Source of the DNA: Tretioscincus oriximinensis
Taxonomy: Eukaryota > Chordata > Lepidosauria > Squamata > Gymnophthalmidae
Length of the DNA: 64,000 nucleotides
Assembly (NCBI GenBank): GCA_022410635.1
Contig: JAJVDF010000434.1
Span: 83,205 to 147,204 of the forward strand
Direction: 5' to 3'
Position numbers and translations under genes: made by a program. Shown here piece by piece: positions 45,481 to 56,825 of the stretch (its first letter is position 1; each line of letters begins with the position of its first letter). The notes under the pieces are model-generated. The model saw only the letters and a list, made by a program, of their open reading frames with translations. It was not told the origin of the DNA and searched no databases.

Positions 45481-47409
45481 GCAGTCTATTGTGAGACCAC
45501 AAGCAGAGCAAGCTGTATACTTATGTTCTGATGGTTAGACTGCTGCCTAGCTACTGTAAGAGTAGGTTTTTGACTAGCTATGCTTAGTCAACTGATGGTG
45601 GAACTGTATCTAGACTACTGATTCACTGGGACTGCTTTTATGTTACTGATTAAGACAGTAACATCTGATTCATGGCCACTGCTTCACCTCAGCTTCCTGG
45701 ATATATACAAGGAGATTTGCAGTTTTTTGCTTGCTATAGATAGCATTCCACCTACACATGGGACCTCTCCCAACCATAATCTATGATAGGACTATCAGAT
45801 AAAACCCAGGATAAATGGCTCTAGCTTCTAATGGCTGCAGCATCTGGGGACGTATGTCACTTTTTCACACACCCATTTATCCCATATTTTATCTACATGG
45901 TAGAGTGATGTGTGGCATATGATTTTAGGCATGAATATGTTCAAAACTATTTTTATACAAATAAGGATTTTCCAAGTAGCTATGCGGAATAGTCAACAAC
46001 ATCCAATAAAGGGCCTCCCCCCTTCCTTGCAAGTTCTTTCAGCTGATAAAACTCCATTAGTGTTTCTATTCTTGGATTTCTTCAATTCTTGCCATGGATC
46101 TTCCAGTCCCTTAGTTTCTATCTATAAGAAAATTAAATAGCTCTGATGATATCTTCCTCTTAAGCTCTCCATGTCATGGCTCTCGGCTGACCTTTGTTTA
46201 CAGCAAATGGCAATCTTAAATTCTCCCATCATATGTCCACCTCTAACTTGGACAATCAACATGAAGATCCAATCAGATCATCTTTTAAAGGTCTTATAAA
46301 GATGGTTATCTTGTTACCTTCGGACCAATTAAAATACCCGTTTGTTTTCTCTCCATAACTAAACAAAGGGTTTTTTAACCTCAGGTCTGACAGAGACTGA
46401 TGCCTGGGGTGCACTCAATGTGCTGTATGCAGATTCATCAATCTTCTTTGAAGGCTGAAATATACTGCAAATCACTCTTTCATCCATTTCCAGCTCTGAG
46501 CAAAAGTGATTTGTGGCACATGGCTGACTTCAAAGACCAGTGAATCTGAACATGGGACTTCCAGGTGCATCACCAGGTGCCAGCCGCATGGCTCAGGCCT
46601 CTTTTGCACGTCAATCATATTTGCTTCAATAGTATTCTCTTCAGTATACTAACCACTCAAATAAACAATACCATTGTATACATTTTATTTACTTATCTTA
46701 AATCAAAATTTACAAGATAAAACTCACTTGGCTTTGAAGTTGGAATGTTCTACCTTTACTGCCTTCCATTGGCAGATCCCATTCCAAGTGGCCAAGGCAG
46801 AGCAACATTAGTAACACTGCGGATCTGAAGTGAATAATCATAATCCCTAGTACCCACCCACCCTTTTGCTGCTTTTTATTCATTGAAAATCATTTATATG
46901 AAGCCCCAAGTAGATTCTGTATTTCATTTGGCAATGTCTCCTTAAAACTGTAAAAAGCTTCTGGTGCAAGTTTGGAAGTGAAAATCTATCTGGATATCAA
47001 ATGCAGTTCTAGATGAAAATTATTGGTAGACCTTGGTAGAGAAGCTCTATGGTAGATAGGTTTTACAGTTACTTAATTTCAAAATTATTTAATCGGAATA
47101 GGAGCATCCTTAGCTAATTATTGGTATGCATTTTTCCTCAGAATTGACAGCTGTTCCAGATTGATCGTTCTGGATATCAGACCAGGAAGCTCTCTGAAGC
47201 TATCAGATTCCAAGCATATACTGATCTTCCCTAAATGTTCTTTACATTTTCCTATTGCTTCTGTATTTCAATCTACAAGGAACCCAAATCTCACAACTGA
47301 CATTTAAAAATCAAATAGTATTTGTTGGTTTACCAGTGTATCTTTTTTTAGTTGGCTCTTCAAACCACCATCAAAGATGTTGGAGGGTTGATTCTGCTCA
47401 AGAGCAGAA
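45481..47409. other. mostly unique sequence
   Basis: At 45,798-45,896 an imperfect inverted repeat (GATAAAACCCAGGATAAATGG against CCCATTTATCCCATATTTTATC) may be a small degraded MITE. Otherwise nothing is recognised. Confidence 0.35.
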
Positions 47410-47524
47410 TCAGCCATTGGGAACAGTGGTGGCCGGTGCAGTTTTTTTCTGGAGGGGCGCAACCCCAGCATAAATGTTGGATGCTGGGAGTTCTTGGCGC
47501 GCACAGAGTGCCTTGATTTTTTTT

Positions 47525-47626
47525 GACATCACTTCCGGGGGCGAGACAGGAAATGACATCACTTCCAGGGCGGGACAGGGAGCGTCATCACTTCCCCAGG
47601 GTGGGACAGGAAGTGACATCACTTTT
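47525..47626. repeat. ~30-bp minisatellite
   Basis: Three and a third units starting at 47,525, 47,555, 47,584 and 47,615, each GACATCACTTCC followed by a G-rich GGGACAGGAAGT-like part. Confidence 0.9.
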
Positions 47627-47631
47627 GTCTG

Positions 47632-47700
47632 TCCTTCTGTCCTTCCTGCTCTTTCCTTCCATCCTTCTTTCCTTCCTTCCTTCCTTCCGTCCTTCCCCCT
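47632..47700. repeat. (CCTT)n-rich tract
   Basis: CCTTCCTTCC-type low-complexity sequence. Confidence 0.85.
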
Positions 47701-48109
47701 TTATTCCACTCTTTCCCTCATTATTTTCCCAATTCCTGAATCTGGGTGTAAATGAAGCAAGTGTATTTATAAAATAATAATAACACATCTAACATGGTTT
47801 TCAATTGTGCTTCTTTAAAAAGAAGGAAAAACAAGTAAATATATCTGCTAGTGATGATGATGCTGGCTAGGTGATACTTTTCCTGATAAAATAATTTTTT
47901 CTTCTACTTCTAATGCTATTTGCCTGATGTCCTGAGGACTACAGCTCCCAGGTTGCACCACAGCTAGCCCTAGGCAGATGAATGCATTCTCCGCAACTCT
48001 CCACTTAGTGACCCGTCCACAGGAAGTTGGCTCATTTATAATCAGATTACCTAATCAAACCAGTGTGAAGGAAAGCAATAAAAAACAAATCAGCAAGTGT
48101 TGTTTAGCC

Positions 48110-48400
48110 TCTTTATAAATCTGTGGTGAGGCCACATTAGGAATATTGTGTACAATTCTGGTCACATCTCATTTTGGAGGTGCAGAAAAGGGCAACTAGA
48201 ACGGTCAGGGGACTGGAGCACCTCCCTTATGAAATCCATCTGCAATGTTTGGTCCTCTTCAGCCTCGAAAGGTGGTGTTTGAGAGGTGGTCTACTTGAAG
48301 GTCTTAGATAGTTCTTAAACACTGAAAAGCAGGCAGAAATGCAACTGAGAACTATTCTCCCACTAGAAAAACTAGAACTCAACTAAAATTAGAAGTGATT
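48110..48400 (+). mobile_element. CR1 C-terminal coding fragment
   Basis: CCTCTTTATAAATCTGTGGT, GGTGCAGAAAAGGGCAACTA, GGAGCACCTCCCTTATGAAA and GGTGGTGTTTGAGAGGTGGT match the reverse complement of 12,430-12,620. The copy is short and has no intact frame. Confidence 0.75.
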
Positions 48401-48469
48401 TTTTATATATATAAAAAATATGCTCAGCAGACACCATTTTTTACAAATGCAAAATTCAAGCCAGATTAG

Positions 48470-48605
48470 GACCAAAGGAGAGGTAGAAAGAGGAAGAAAA
48501 AAAGAAGAGGGGAGGAGGAAAAAAGGAAAAGGAGGAAATAAGGAAGGAAAGAAAGAGAAAGGACAGAAAGAAAAAGAAGAAAGGGAAGAAAGAACAGCAA
48601 CAGAA
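48470..48605. repeat. polypurine tract
   Basis: Almost pure A/G on the plus strand. The ORFs through it (K/E/R-only translations) are compositional. Confidence 0.85.
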
Positions 48606-48828
48606 AATTAAAAACCACACATTAGGAGTAACATAAATAAAAACTAGGCTAATAATTTTGGTTCTTCACACTCTAAACTCACCACAAATGAAATCTAGAA
48701 CTCAACCCAGAAATTATGGAGCAAGGAGGAAAGGCCCGAAGAGGAGGTATATGGAGGAAGAAAAAAAGAAGGAACTGGGAAGGAGAAAAAAGGAGGATAG
48801 AAATAAAGAAGGAGAGAAAGCACAGAAA

Positions 48829-49008
48829 GGCCCCGTCCCCATTGAGCCTTCTTCTTGGCTATATCTCAGAATAGGAATGTGCCACCTACATGCTAGTGTA
48901 GGCTATGGCAGCCCCCGAATGGGGCCTGCCACAGCCTACACTGGTATGTGGATGACCAAGCTCTGTACTGAGATATAACTCAGAATAAGGCTCAGTAGGG
49001 ACAGGGCC
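48829..49008. repeat. fold-back repeat (~180 bp)
   Basis: GGCCCCGTCCCCATTGAGCC at the left and its near reverse complement GGCTCAGTAGGGACAGGGCC at the right. Pairing continues inward (TGTAGGCTATGGCAG with CTGCCACAGCCTACA) around a centre near 48,918. Related single arms occur at 33,735 and possibly 8,815. Confidence 0.75.
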
Positions 49009-49068
49009 AAAGAAAAGAAAGAAATAGAAAGGAAGGTAACCTACCTCGTGGCTTGCTCCTCGGAATGC

Positions 49069-49243
49069 AGCCCAGGAGATTCTGTCCCTGGCTCCGGCGG
49101 CAGCAGCCTCCACATTTTGCCGCTCTGGGCAGCAACTGTAGGAAACTCCAGCAGGAAGCGCCTTCCTCTGGGGCCTCCTGCAGCTACAGCCCAGGGTGGT
49201 TAAATGTGGAGGCTGCTGCCACCAGAACCTGGCCCTGGGCTGC
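49069..49243. repeat. second fold-back repeat
   Basis: 49,099-49,117 and 49,202-49,220 are exact 19-bp reverse complements. Outer CAGCCCAGG / CCTGGGCTG also pair. The GC-rich interior is partly self-complementary. Confidence 0.7.
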
Positions 49244-49649
49244 TTACCAGACTTGCTCTCTGTCTGTTAGATGAATTGCCAATACAAAATGGCACCTCCA
49301 GGCAGACTGAAAGAGGGACTGTTGCAGCCCTCCGAATGGTTCAACTCCTGGAATTGGTGACCAAAACATCACTAAAAAAAGCTGTCTGGAGCTTTTTGAT
49401 TTGTTGTTGCTTGATTTGTTCCTCTAAGAAGGCCCACGATTGGCCAATGGTTCTCTTTGGAGATTTTATCATTGATTTTAATTTCCGGTAATTTCTGGTG
49501 TGTCCGGCGGCAGCCATCATTGATTGGGAACCAAATTAATTCAATTTTATTTTGGTACTGTAGATGCATTCAGAAAAGCACACTGGAACCTTATTGCCCT
49601 CTCAGCATATGTTCCCTTGCAACAGTTTCACAAAACTGTACCCCTTTGG
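49244..49649. other. unique sequence, no feature
   Basis: No recognisable repeat or coding signal. Confidence 0.4.
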
Positions 49650-49840
49650 GAACATAAGAACATAAGAACTTAAGAAGAGTCCTACTGGATCAGGCCACAG
49701 CCCATCAAGTCCAGCATTCTGTCTCACACAGAGGCCCAACAGATGCACCTGGGCAGTCCAAACAGAGGGAAGCAAAATATGCTCCTGTTCATGACTCCCT
49801 GCAAATGGTATTTCAGGAGTCCTGCCTGTTGCTCCATCCT
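49650..49840 (-). mobile_element. CR1 3'UTR fragment
   Basis: GGAACATAAGAACATAAGAA, CATCAAGTCCAGCATTCTGT and ATGCTCCTGTTCATGACTCC match the reversed 3'UTR of the 11,983 copy almost throughout. It is among the best-preserved copies in the window. Confidence 0.85.
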
Positions 49841-50949
49841 ATGTTGGGTAGGATATTTTGACTGAGAACTCTCAAAAATAAACACGTGAATTGAACTTTA
49901 GCTTGGTTGTGTGACAGTACTTGAATGAACAAAAATGAATGAAAACATTTCATTTTAAATTATTCAATGCTAGGGAGCTTTTTATAATAAGAATAAACCT
50001 GGTCAAATTATTTCTTCATTCTTTATTCACTTTCTCACCTTGGACAATTTTACCTCAGTAAAAACAGTGCTGCTCATTTCCTTAGTGGATTAGTCATGCA
50101 GTGATACAACAGAAGCTTTGGTTTGCTTCATTTTTTACTCGATGTGGTGTTAGGAATGATCTTTCACCCTCAGAGATCTTTAAGGATTAAGGCTGCTTTT
50201 AAGTCTCTGGGTCTGGTTACTAATCCACCACTTTCACTCCGGTGTTAAATCAGCACATCCTGATTTACCCTTTAAATCCTGTAAACATAATAAAACAGAG
50301 TTTAACCTTTACCTTAGGATTTTAACACTATCTTATGCTCTGTCAAACAAACATTTATAAGAAAAATGGAAGGGAAAGCTAATAAGTAATGTCCTGGTTT
50401 TTTATTTAAAAAAAACAAATAGTGTGGTATGCAACAAACCATTATAATAAATTTATATATTCAGGTCTAGGGGGCAGACTCCTTCAGCTGGGCAAATAAT
50501 ATGATTTTTAAAATGATTATTATTTCTAAAAAGTCATTGATAATTTGTGATGAATTTTCCTTGCATTGGGATATCAAGAGTGAACATGACTGTGGATTTT
50601 TTGCTTTGTCTCCAGCAATGATTTACTTATAAAAGTAAGTACTGATTGTCACTGTGCTTCATAAATTTACTTATAGAATATTTAGTTATGTAATCAAACA
50701 GTCTAAAACGCTATTTGCACAGTGCCAGGCTTGGTATTGTGCTATGTATGTGCCGGCATCCACATAACATAGTATTTCATAACAGCACATTTCAAATTTA
50801 GGCAGTGGTCTGCGATAATATAGGATGCCAGAATGGTGCCACATTCTAAGCCAAACCTGGAATTTTGACCCAGTGTTTTAGTCTGCAGTATAAAGAAAAT
50901 GTGGAAAGCAAAATCCATATTTTGGAAAAGATTGGGGGTCTGCTTTAAT
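49841..50949. other. unique AT-rich sequence
   Basis: No feature recognised. Confidence 0.4.
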
Positions 50950-51081
50950 TAGACTGACCAGATTTTCTGAGGCCCAAACCAGGGTAATTAATATTCATGC
51001 TAATTTGCATATTCATAAATATGCAAATTACCCACCAACATGCATTCCCTTCTGAAATTCCTGCCTGAGAAATCTGTGAAG
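50950..51081 (-). mobile_element. TAGRCTGACC-family element, right-end fragment
   Basis: TAGACTGACCAGATTTTCTG starts the reversed right end. The perfect octamer palindrome (51,001-51,012 / 51,019-51,030) and homology up to GAAATCTGTGAAG follow. Only ~130 bp remain. Confidence 0.8.
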
Positions 51082-52119
51082 CCAGACCAGTACTCAGGTA
51101 TGGAATGGAAAGGGCTATCTGGAATGCAAACAGCCATATCCCACCACATCAGCAAACTGTCTCAAGTTAGGAACAAATTGCCTATCATGGACCAGAACAG
51201 GATACATTCTGGGACAGTGGAAATGTGCAGAAATGCCCCAAACGTTCAAGCAATATTTGTTGAGAAGAAGTCAGGCTCACTTCTTCTACACCATCACTAT
51301 GAATAGGCACTTCAAATGAAATCAGACGTCATGTATTAGAAGCTGAACTAGCTTCTCGCAAAGAGTTCCAGAATGTAAACTTAACTAGTCTTTCCTTATA
51401 AAACTCATACTCTTAATAAAGAAACCCAGGAAATTATGATCTAAGTATCAAAGTAGCAGTTAAAGGAAAGCATCAGTCAGCACAAATTGGTAACTTAATT
51501 GATAGACTGAAGAGGATGGAGTGTTCATTAAATGGAATTTAAAAGAAACTTACCACCACATCATAATCAAAGAAGGGAATCAATGGAAAAGAATCAATAC
51601 TAATGGAAGGGGATCATAACCAATGAGAGTGGATCAATGCAGGAAATGGGTAACTTTAATATTCAGCTGAGGATCAGCTCTGTTACAATATTTTATCAGT
51701 TACATTTTCAGGAAGATGTGAAATAATTCTCACCCTCACCGGCAAGAAAGTGGTAACAGCAGAATGGAATAGTTTCATGCTGTAGCCTTTCTATCATTAG
51801 ACCTCTTGTTCTCATGGACTAAGATAATGTAGGAATGTTTGGTGAAAGATTTATTGCTGACAAATGACTTTCAAGGACATGTACATCAAGAGATCAGGGC
51901 ATAATACCAAGGAACAAGGGAGGATGATTGATTAACAAAAAGCATCAATGTTTTTCCAATTGGAAAACGCTGTAATGTAGTAATGCACCTGTTTTCTGTG
52001 GAGTTTTCTACCATACAGCTACAATGTAGTTCACAAAAGTCATACTTTTCCCTCCAGCAAATGCATAAAATACTTTTACCCATTTTACCACATACTTTTC
52101 AGTCTTGTATTTGAGCCCA
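51082..52119. other. unique sequence, no feature
   Basis: Loose local repetition of AATCAATGGAA-like words near 51,580-51,640; nothing else recognised. Confidence 0.4.
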
Positions 52120-52194
52120 GGTGTAACAGGCCAGAGTATACCCTCACCCAGATTATACCCGGGGTTAAAGTAGTCTAGGCTAGATTATAACCCA

Positions 52195-52490
52195 GGGCCT
52201 ATAGAAAAGATATTTACTGATTGGTTTTCAAAGCTGCTTCCTCTGTTATCCCTTCATGGGTGTTCTTGCCATGGGGGATAAACTGGGCTATGCCAGACTG
52301 TATCCCTATGGAAAAGATATTTACTGATTGGAATTCAAAGTTGTTTCCTCTGTTATCACTTCACTGATGTTCTCACCCTCTCTTCATATCATATGTCCAT
52401 CAGTGCCACAGGGGATAAACTGGACCAGGTCAGCCTATATCCCTATAGAAAATATATTTACTGTTTGGTTGAAAAGCGGTTTTCTCTATT
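52195..52490. repeat. three tandem units inside the TIR element
   Basis: CCTATAGAAAAGATATTTAC recurs with changes near 52,200, 52,306 and 52,441. Each copy is followed by TGATTGG...TTTCCTCTGTTATC. Confidence 0.75.
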
Positions 52491-52535
52491 ATCAAGGTGA
52501 GAGAGAAGGAGAGAAGCAAGGAGAGAAGAAAGGAG

Positions 52536-52634
52536 GCTGAAGCACCTTCCTTTTGAAATCCAGTTGCAATGACTCGGCTGCTGTGTGAGGCAGAATGGTG
52601 GACTAGGTGGACTCTGGCTTGATTTATGTTCTTA
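52536..52634 (+). mobile_element. CR1 scrap with internal deletion
   Basis: CTGAAGCACCTTCCTTTTGA (the C-terminal coding end of CR1) runs directly into GGTGGACTAGGTGGACTCTG and GTTCTTA (3'UTR end and tail). About 500 bp of the usual sequence between them is missing. Confidence 0.5.
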
Positions 52635-53216
52635 GGAGGTTAGGGGAAAGACCAGAAGGGAGGCGACAGGCTGGAGGAAGGGGAAAAGAGGCAAAAGATA
52701 TGGTGTGGATGGGGAGTAGAGGGGATTGAGGGGCGTAGGGGGGGCTGGTAGAGCACGTATGTGCAGGTGTGTGTTTGGGGGGGACTTAGTGAAGGTAGTC
52801 TGTGAGGTACTGGTGTACAATTGAACACTATAATGTCAGATGATCAGGTAGAACTACAACGAAAACCTGTAAATTATTTAACAGAAGTAAGGAAGTAAAC
52901 TGGGGATTTGTTACTGTTTACACCTGGCACCCCATCTATAAAACAGAAATGCTACACAACTAAACACTCTGTATATGTGTGAAATTATCAGATCTGAGCA
53001 CCAAACTGTGCAGAAATAATTCTAAAACCCATAAAATAGGGAACAGTTGGGCCAGATGACTGGGTGAGAACAAGGAGAAGTGGCAGGAGTTAGAGAGTGC
53101 AAGAGGGGAGAGGAAGGGAAATGAGCAGGGTGTGGCAGCTCTAGGAATAAACAAAACTTTTCTGCTCCTGAGGGGAGGAGGGAAAAGGTGGGGCAGGGTG
53201 CAAGACAGGAGTGACA

Positions 53217-53755
53217 AGGGAGGGAGGAAGAAGAAGAGAAGGAAGACAAAGAGGAAGAAAATGAAGACAAAGAAGAAGAAAAAGAAGGTAAGATGGGGCT
53301 CTAAGGGGAGGGAGGGAGAGAGAGACAAGGGAGAGAGAGACAGAGAGAGGAAGAGAGGGAGGGGGAAATGAGGAAAGGAGAAAAGGAATAGAAGGAAGGG
53401 AGGGAGGATGGGAGGAAAAGAGAAAAGGAGGAAAGGAGAAAAAAAGGAAATGTGAAAAGGAGGAAAGGAGAAAAAAGAAAAGGAGGAAAGAAAAAAGGCG
53501 GAAAGCAGAAAAGGAATAGAAGGAAGGGAGGAGAGGGGATGGGAGGAAAGGAGGAAAGGGGAAAGGGAGGAAAAGAGAAAAGGAGAAGAAGGGAGGGAGA
53601 GGGGATGAGAAGAAAGGAGGAAAGGAGAAAAAGAAGGGAGGAAGGGGGATTGGAGAAAAAAGAAAAGTAAGAAAGGAGAAAAGGGGAGGGAGAGGGATTG
53701 GGACGAAAGAAGAAAGAGGAGGAGNAAGAGAAAAAGAAAAAGAAGAATATGCTAG
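53217..53755. repeat. long polypurine (A/G) tract
   Basis: More than 500 bp is almost exclusively A and G on the plus strand, with very few interruptions and one N. The ORFs through it are compositional. Confidence 0.95.
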
Positions 53756-53950
53756 AGCCCAAGCAGCAATGCGCTTATTCCATTAGTGGAAGATGAGAAA
53801 GAGAGAAAGAGAAAAGAAGACTGCAGAGGGAAAGAAGGAAAGCTTGAAACAAAGCATCTTCTGGGGTGTTAGGGGAAGGGAGGCGAGAGGTCTGACCTTA
53901 TCTCTTTTAGCGAAGTCAGGCTTATTCCACTACTCTCTATATAATTCATG

Positions 53951-54126
53951 AAAAACGTGGGTGGCATAAGCTTACATAGACAAGTCTACTTCTTCAGATG
54001 CATCTGAAAAAGTAGACGTGCCTACGAAAGCTTATGCCACCCACTTTTCTCTAGTTGGTCTCAAAATGCTGCTAGCTCCTTTCCTGGACTTTCTACAGAC
54101 TAACATGGCTATTTCTCTGAAATTGA
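53951..54126 (+). mobile_element. short retro-inserted repeat with inverted 5' part
   Basis: Exact 14-bp duplications CTATATAATTCATG flank it (53,937-53,950 and 54,127-54,140). The right part ends CAGACTAACATGGCTATTTC, TCTGAA, a 3' end I know from a widespread amniote repeat. The left 49 bp are a near-perfect inverted copy of the following 50 bp, meeting at GATGCATC (centre 54,000). Confidence 0.75.
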
Positions 54127-54309
54127 CTATATAATTCATGTGAGGGTGACAGAACCTTAGCTAATTTGCATAGGAGGATGGAACCTCTGAGGCAACTGGG
54201 GTGAAAGAACCAATCCACCCAGCTGATTAGAGGAATTTTTGAGCTGTTTGGACCAACTGGCTTGTGTTCCAAACAGCACTCAGTCAGCATTAATTTTTTT
54301 TAAAAAAAT

Positions 54310-54510
54310 ATGGCAACACTCTGCAGACAAACCGGGCAAAGTCCATTTCAGACCATAGTGTTGTACACGCACACAAACATGTGCACACAAGTAAAAAGGT
54401 GGCATCATGCGGTTGAACCAGACAAAGCCTGTTTTGGACTGCAGTTAAGTATATACACACATAAACACATACACACAGAGAAAAAAAATAGTGGCTTCAT
54501 GTGATCAAAG
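54310..54510. repeat. ~92-bp tandem units
   Basis: Two and a third units containing ACAAACC/GCAAAG..CC, (CA)n-like and A-run segments, for example GGCAACACTCTGCAGACAAA and GGCATCATGCGGTTGAACCA at equivalent positions. Confidence 0.65.
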
Positions 54511-54864
54511 CAGGCAAAGGATGGAAGGTGGTAAGAGAGAAGAATGGGCCTGAGGCAACATTTGGGTGAAGTGGGATGGGATAGGATGGCCTTGGGGGGT
54601 GGGGGTGGTATGTAGCACTGATAGAGTGCCCATTCAATCAAAATCTGTGAATGTGCTTATTCTCCTAGGTGTGTATTTTATGCAACACTACTGATATCAT
54701 GGGGGTATAAGTGTCCTGAGGGGTATAATCTGGCCCAAAAGGGGTATGAATCCTGGATATAAATTTGCCTAGGCTATAATATACCCGGGGTATAATCTAG
54801 CCTAGGCCACTTTAATCCCGGGTATACTCTCTGCGGTGGTGGTTATACTCTGGCCTGTTACACC

Positions 54865-55551
54865 GGTACTGTTTGTTAACAAGGAACATAGGAGCTGTTT
54901 CCAGAAAAATGACTTGATAGCAGACACCCTGAGTAAGACCACTTTCCTATTGTTCCTATCATTAAACAGTCCTGTTTCAATTATCTTGTTTGTTATCCAC
55001 TTTGGTGAAATGCACACACACAAAATTTAAACAACAAACCAAACCAAAAATAATACAGAAAGCCTGCCCCTAAAAGCGCAGTGGCAGCAACAGACAGGAG
55101 AGTGAAATCTCATAACCAACCACTAAAATCCAAGAATTCCTGTGGTCTCCTCCATGGGAAGTTATGAAAATGCATGTGCAAGCTTGCCTTTTATATTTTG
55201 AGAGTGAAAGCAAAACCACAAGCAAGGATTGCTTCAGCATTTTCATACACAATCCAAAAAGGACTATATGCATTAAGAGTTGTGACTTAGAAAATTCTAA
55301 ATGCAGATGGTAGACAATAAGGAGCCCTGCTTGCCCACAGTGTTAGAGCAAACAAACATTTTAAGCAAAGGTTTCACTTTACTTAAGTTCTTTCAGTCAG
55401 GAAAATTGTGAGGTGGCATCTCTTTCTCAGATGCTGTCAACTCTGCAGTGACCGTGTGACACTAGTAAGCACTTACTTTCGCAGTAGAACAGTGATATAT
55501 GTAGTATCCCATATACAGGCTATCTCATGAGTGTCATCCTGTTAAATATAT
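54865..55551. other. unique sequence, no feature
   Basis: No recognisable repeat or coding signal. Confidence 0.4.
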
Positions 55552-55870
55552 GGGAACAAAAGAAAAGTTCTACTGGATCAGACCACAGTCTATATATCTT
55601 CCCCTCCCCCCCAGGTGATCCATCATTTGCTTCTGGGAACTCAAGCAGAAACTCAACCTTCACTCAACAATAGTGCAGGATGAGGACAGATCTTCTTGTT
55701 CCAGGACTGCTGAGTTAATTTAAGACCCTTTCATGTGGGAGCTTGTTGAAGTCTTCTGAAAGTCCAGTTATAAATATGTGCAAGTGGAAAGCAAGGCATG
55801 GCTTAGCTTTTCAAAATTCATGCTTGTCTGTGGGGATTCTCCATAGGGCATAGATTAATTGGCATTAATA
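55552..55870 (-). mobile_element. CR1 fragments (3'UTR piece and RT piece)
   Basis: AACAAAAGAAAAGTTCTACT and GGATCAGACCACAGTCTAT resemble the reversed CR1 3'UTR. AGTCTTCTGAAAGTCCAGTT and AAGGCATGGCTTAGCTTTT-like sequence at 55,750-55,830 resembles the reversed RT segment at 13,180-13,310. The two parts imply an internally deleted, old copy. Confidence 0.5.
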
Positions 55871-56812
55871 TTATTGATATGAGATACACATGGATTGACC
55901 TGGGTTAGCCAAAGTAAGGCCTATGGGAAATTTTGAAAAAATCTTTGGTCAAGCCAGACCAAGTTGCATACAGGAACAGCAAGATCACCCTTCCTTGCCC
56001 TCCAGGCACCCATGCAGAGGTGACCTTTCAGTATGAATGGACTAATTAATCCCATTGTGCTAAGGGGAAGCACAATATTTGCTCAGATTGCACACTCTTG
56101 GCTAGAATGATTAGGTTTGATAGTGGCCTGAAGCTATCCCATCAAGAGCCATTAAGCTTGGGCTCCTGTGGGTGAGTCACTGAGGTTCCTGTAATTAAGA
56201 CTATTGATAGAGGCAAACAATGGCTAAAGGGGTCCATCCAGTAAACACACACACACACACTAGCATCACCATATTCGGAGTTCCTGACCAGGCTGCACCT
56301 CCTTGGGGAGGAGAGAGACATGTCACACAGGTGTCACCACCTGACCCACATGGAGTCTGCCCACCCCTTTCTTGACATCATAATCCTAATACAAGCCTTC
56401 TCATTGTGGGGTCAATAAAAGGTGCTACACAGAGACATTCTGGAGGAGTCCATGACCCGTGGACCCTCCTGAAACTGCTCGTTGATCCAAGACATGTTGC
56501 CCGTGTGATTCCTTTTACATGTATCTATCTGCTGCGGACCAAACTGCCTTTAATTTCTGTTAGGCGTATAATAACGGGTAAGCAAACCCCCGTTACTTGT
56601 CTATCTAGAACTAAAGAAAAAGCAACAGACACACAATGTTTAATGAATCCTTAATCATAATCTCCAGTCCCTGGACCTGGAAAGTCAGGGTTCATATTTG
56701 GACATGAAACATGTTTAGTAAGTACATACCAACTTCTGTTTTCAGTCTCTGCTTTACTTAGTTCTAATGAAAACAAATGAAGAAGATCAGAATTCTAATT
56801 GTTTTGGTCATA
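55871..56812. other. unique sequence
   Basis: A (CA)n of eight units lies at 56,244-56,260; otherwise nothing is recognised. Confidence 0.45.
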
Positions 56813-56825
56813 TCTGAGGAAATGT

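Larger units (their letters stand above)
52120..54864. mobile_element. 2.7-kb non-autonomous element with long TIRs
   Basis: The ends are inverted: GGTGTAACAGGCCAGAGTAT at 52,120 and ATACTCTGGCCTGTTACACC ending at 54,864. The first 21 bp are identical and similarity extends over ~80 bp (both sides contain CCCGGG.TTAAAGT, CTAGGCTAGATTATA). Subterminal GGGGTATAAT motifs are repeated on the right (54,690-54,800). The interior is non-coding: three tandem ~105-135 bp units at 52,195-52,480, a CR1-like scrap, a >500-bp polypurine tract, a retro-inserted repeat at 53,951 and ~92-bp tandem units at 54,310-54,510. No target duplication was found and the superfamily is open. Confidence 0.65.

Noticed and set aside
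45798..45896. Inverted repeat as a defined MITE
   Set aside because: Arms are imperfect, borders unclear and no second copy was found in the window.
53022..53762. Long S/F/L- or K/E/R-rich ORFs as low-complexity proteins
   Set aside because: Produced entirely by the polypurine tract; no start context or conserved segment.
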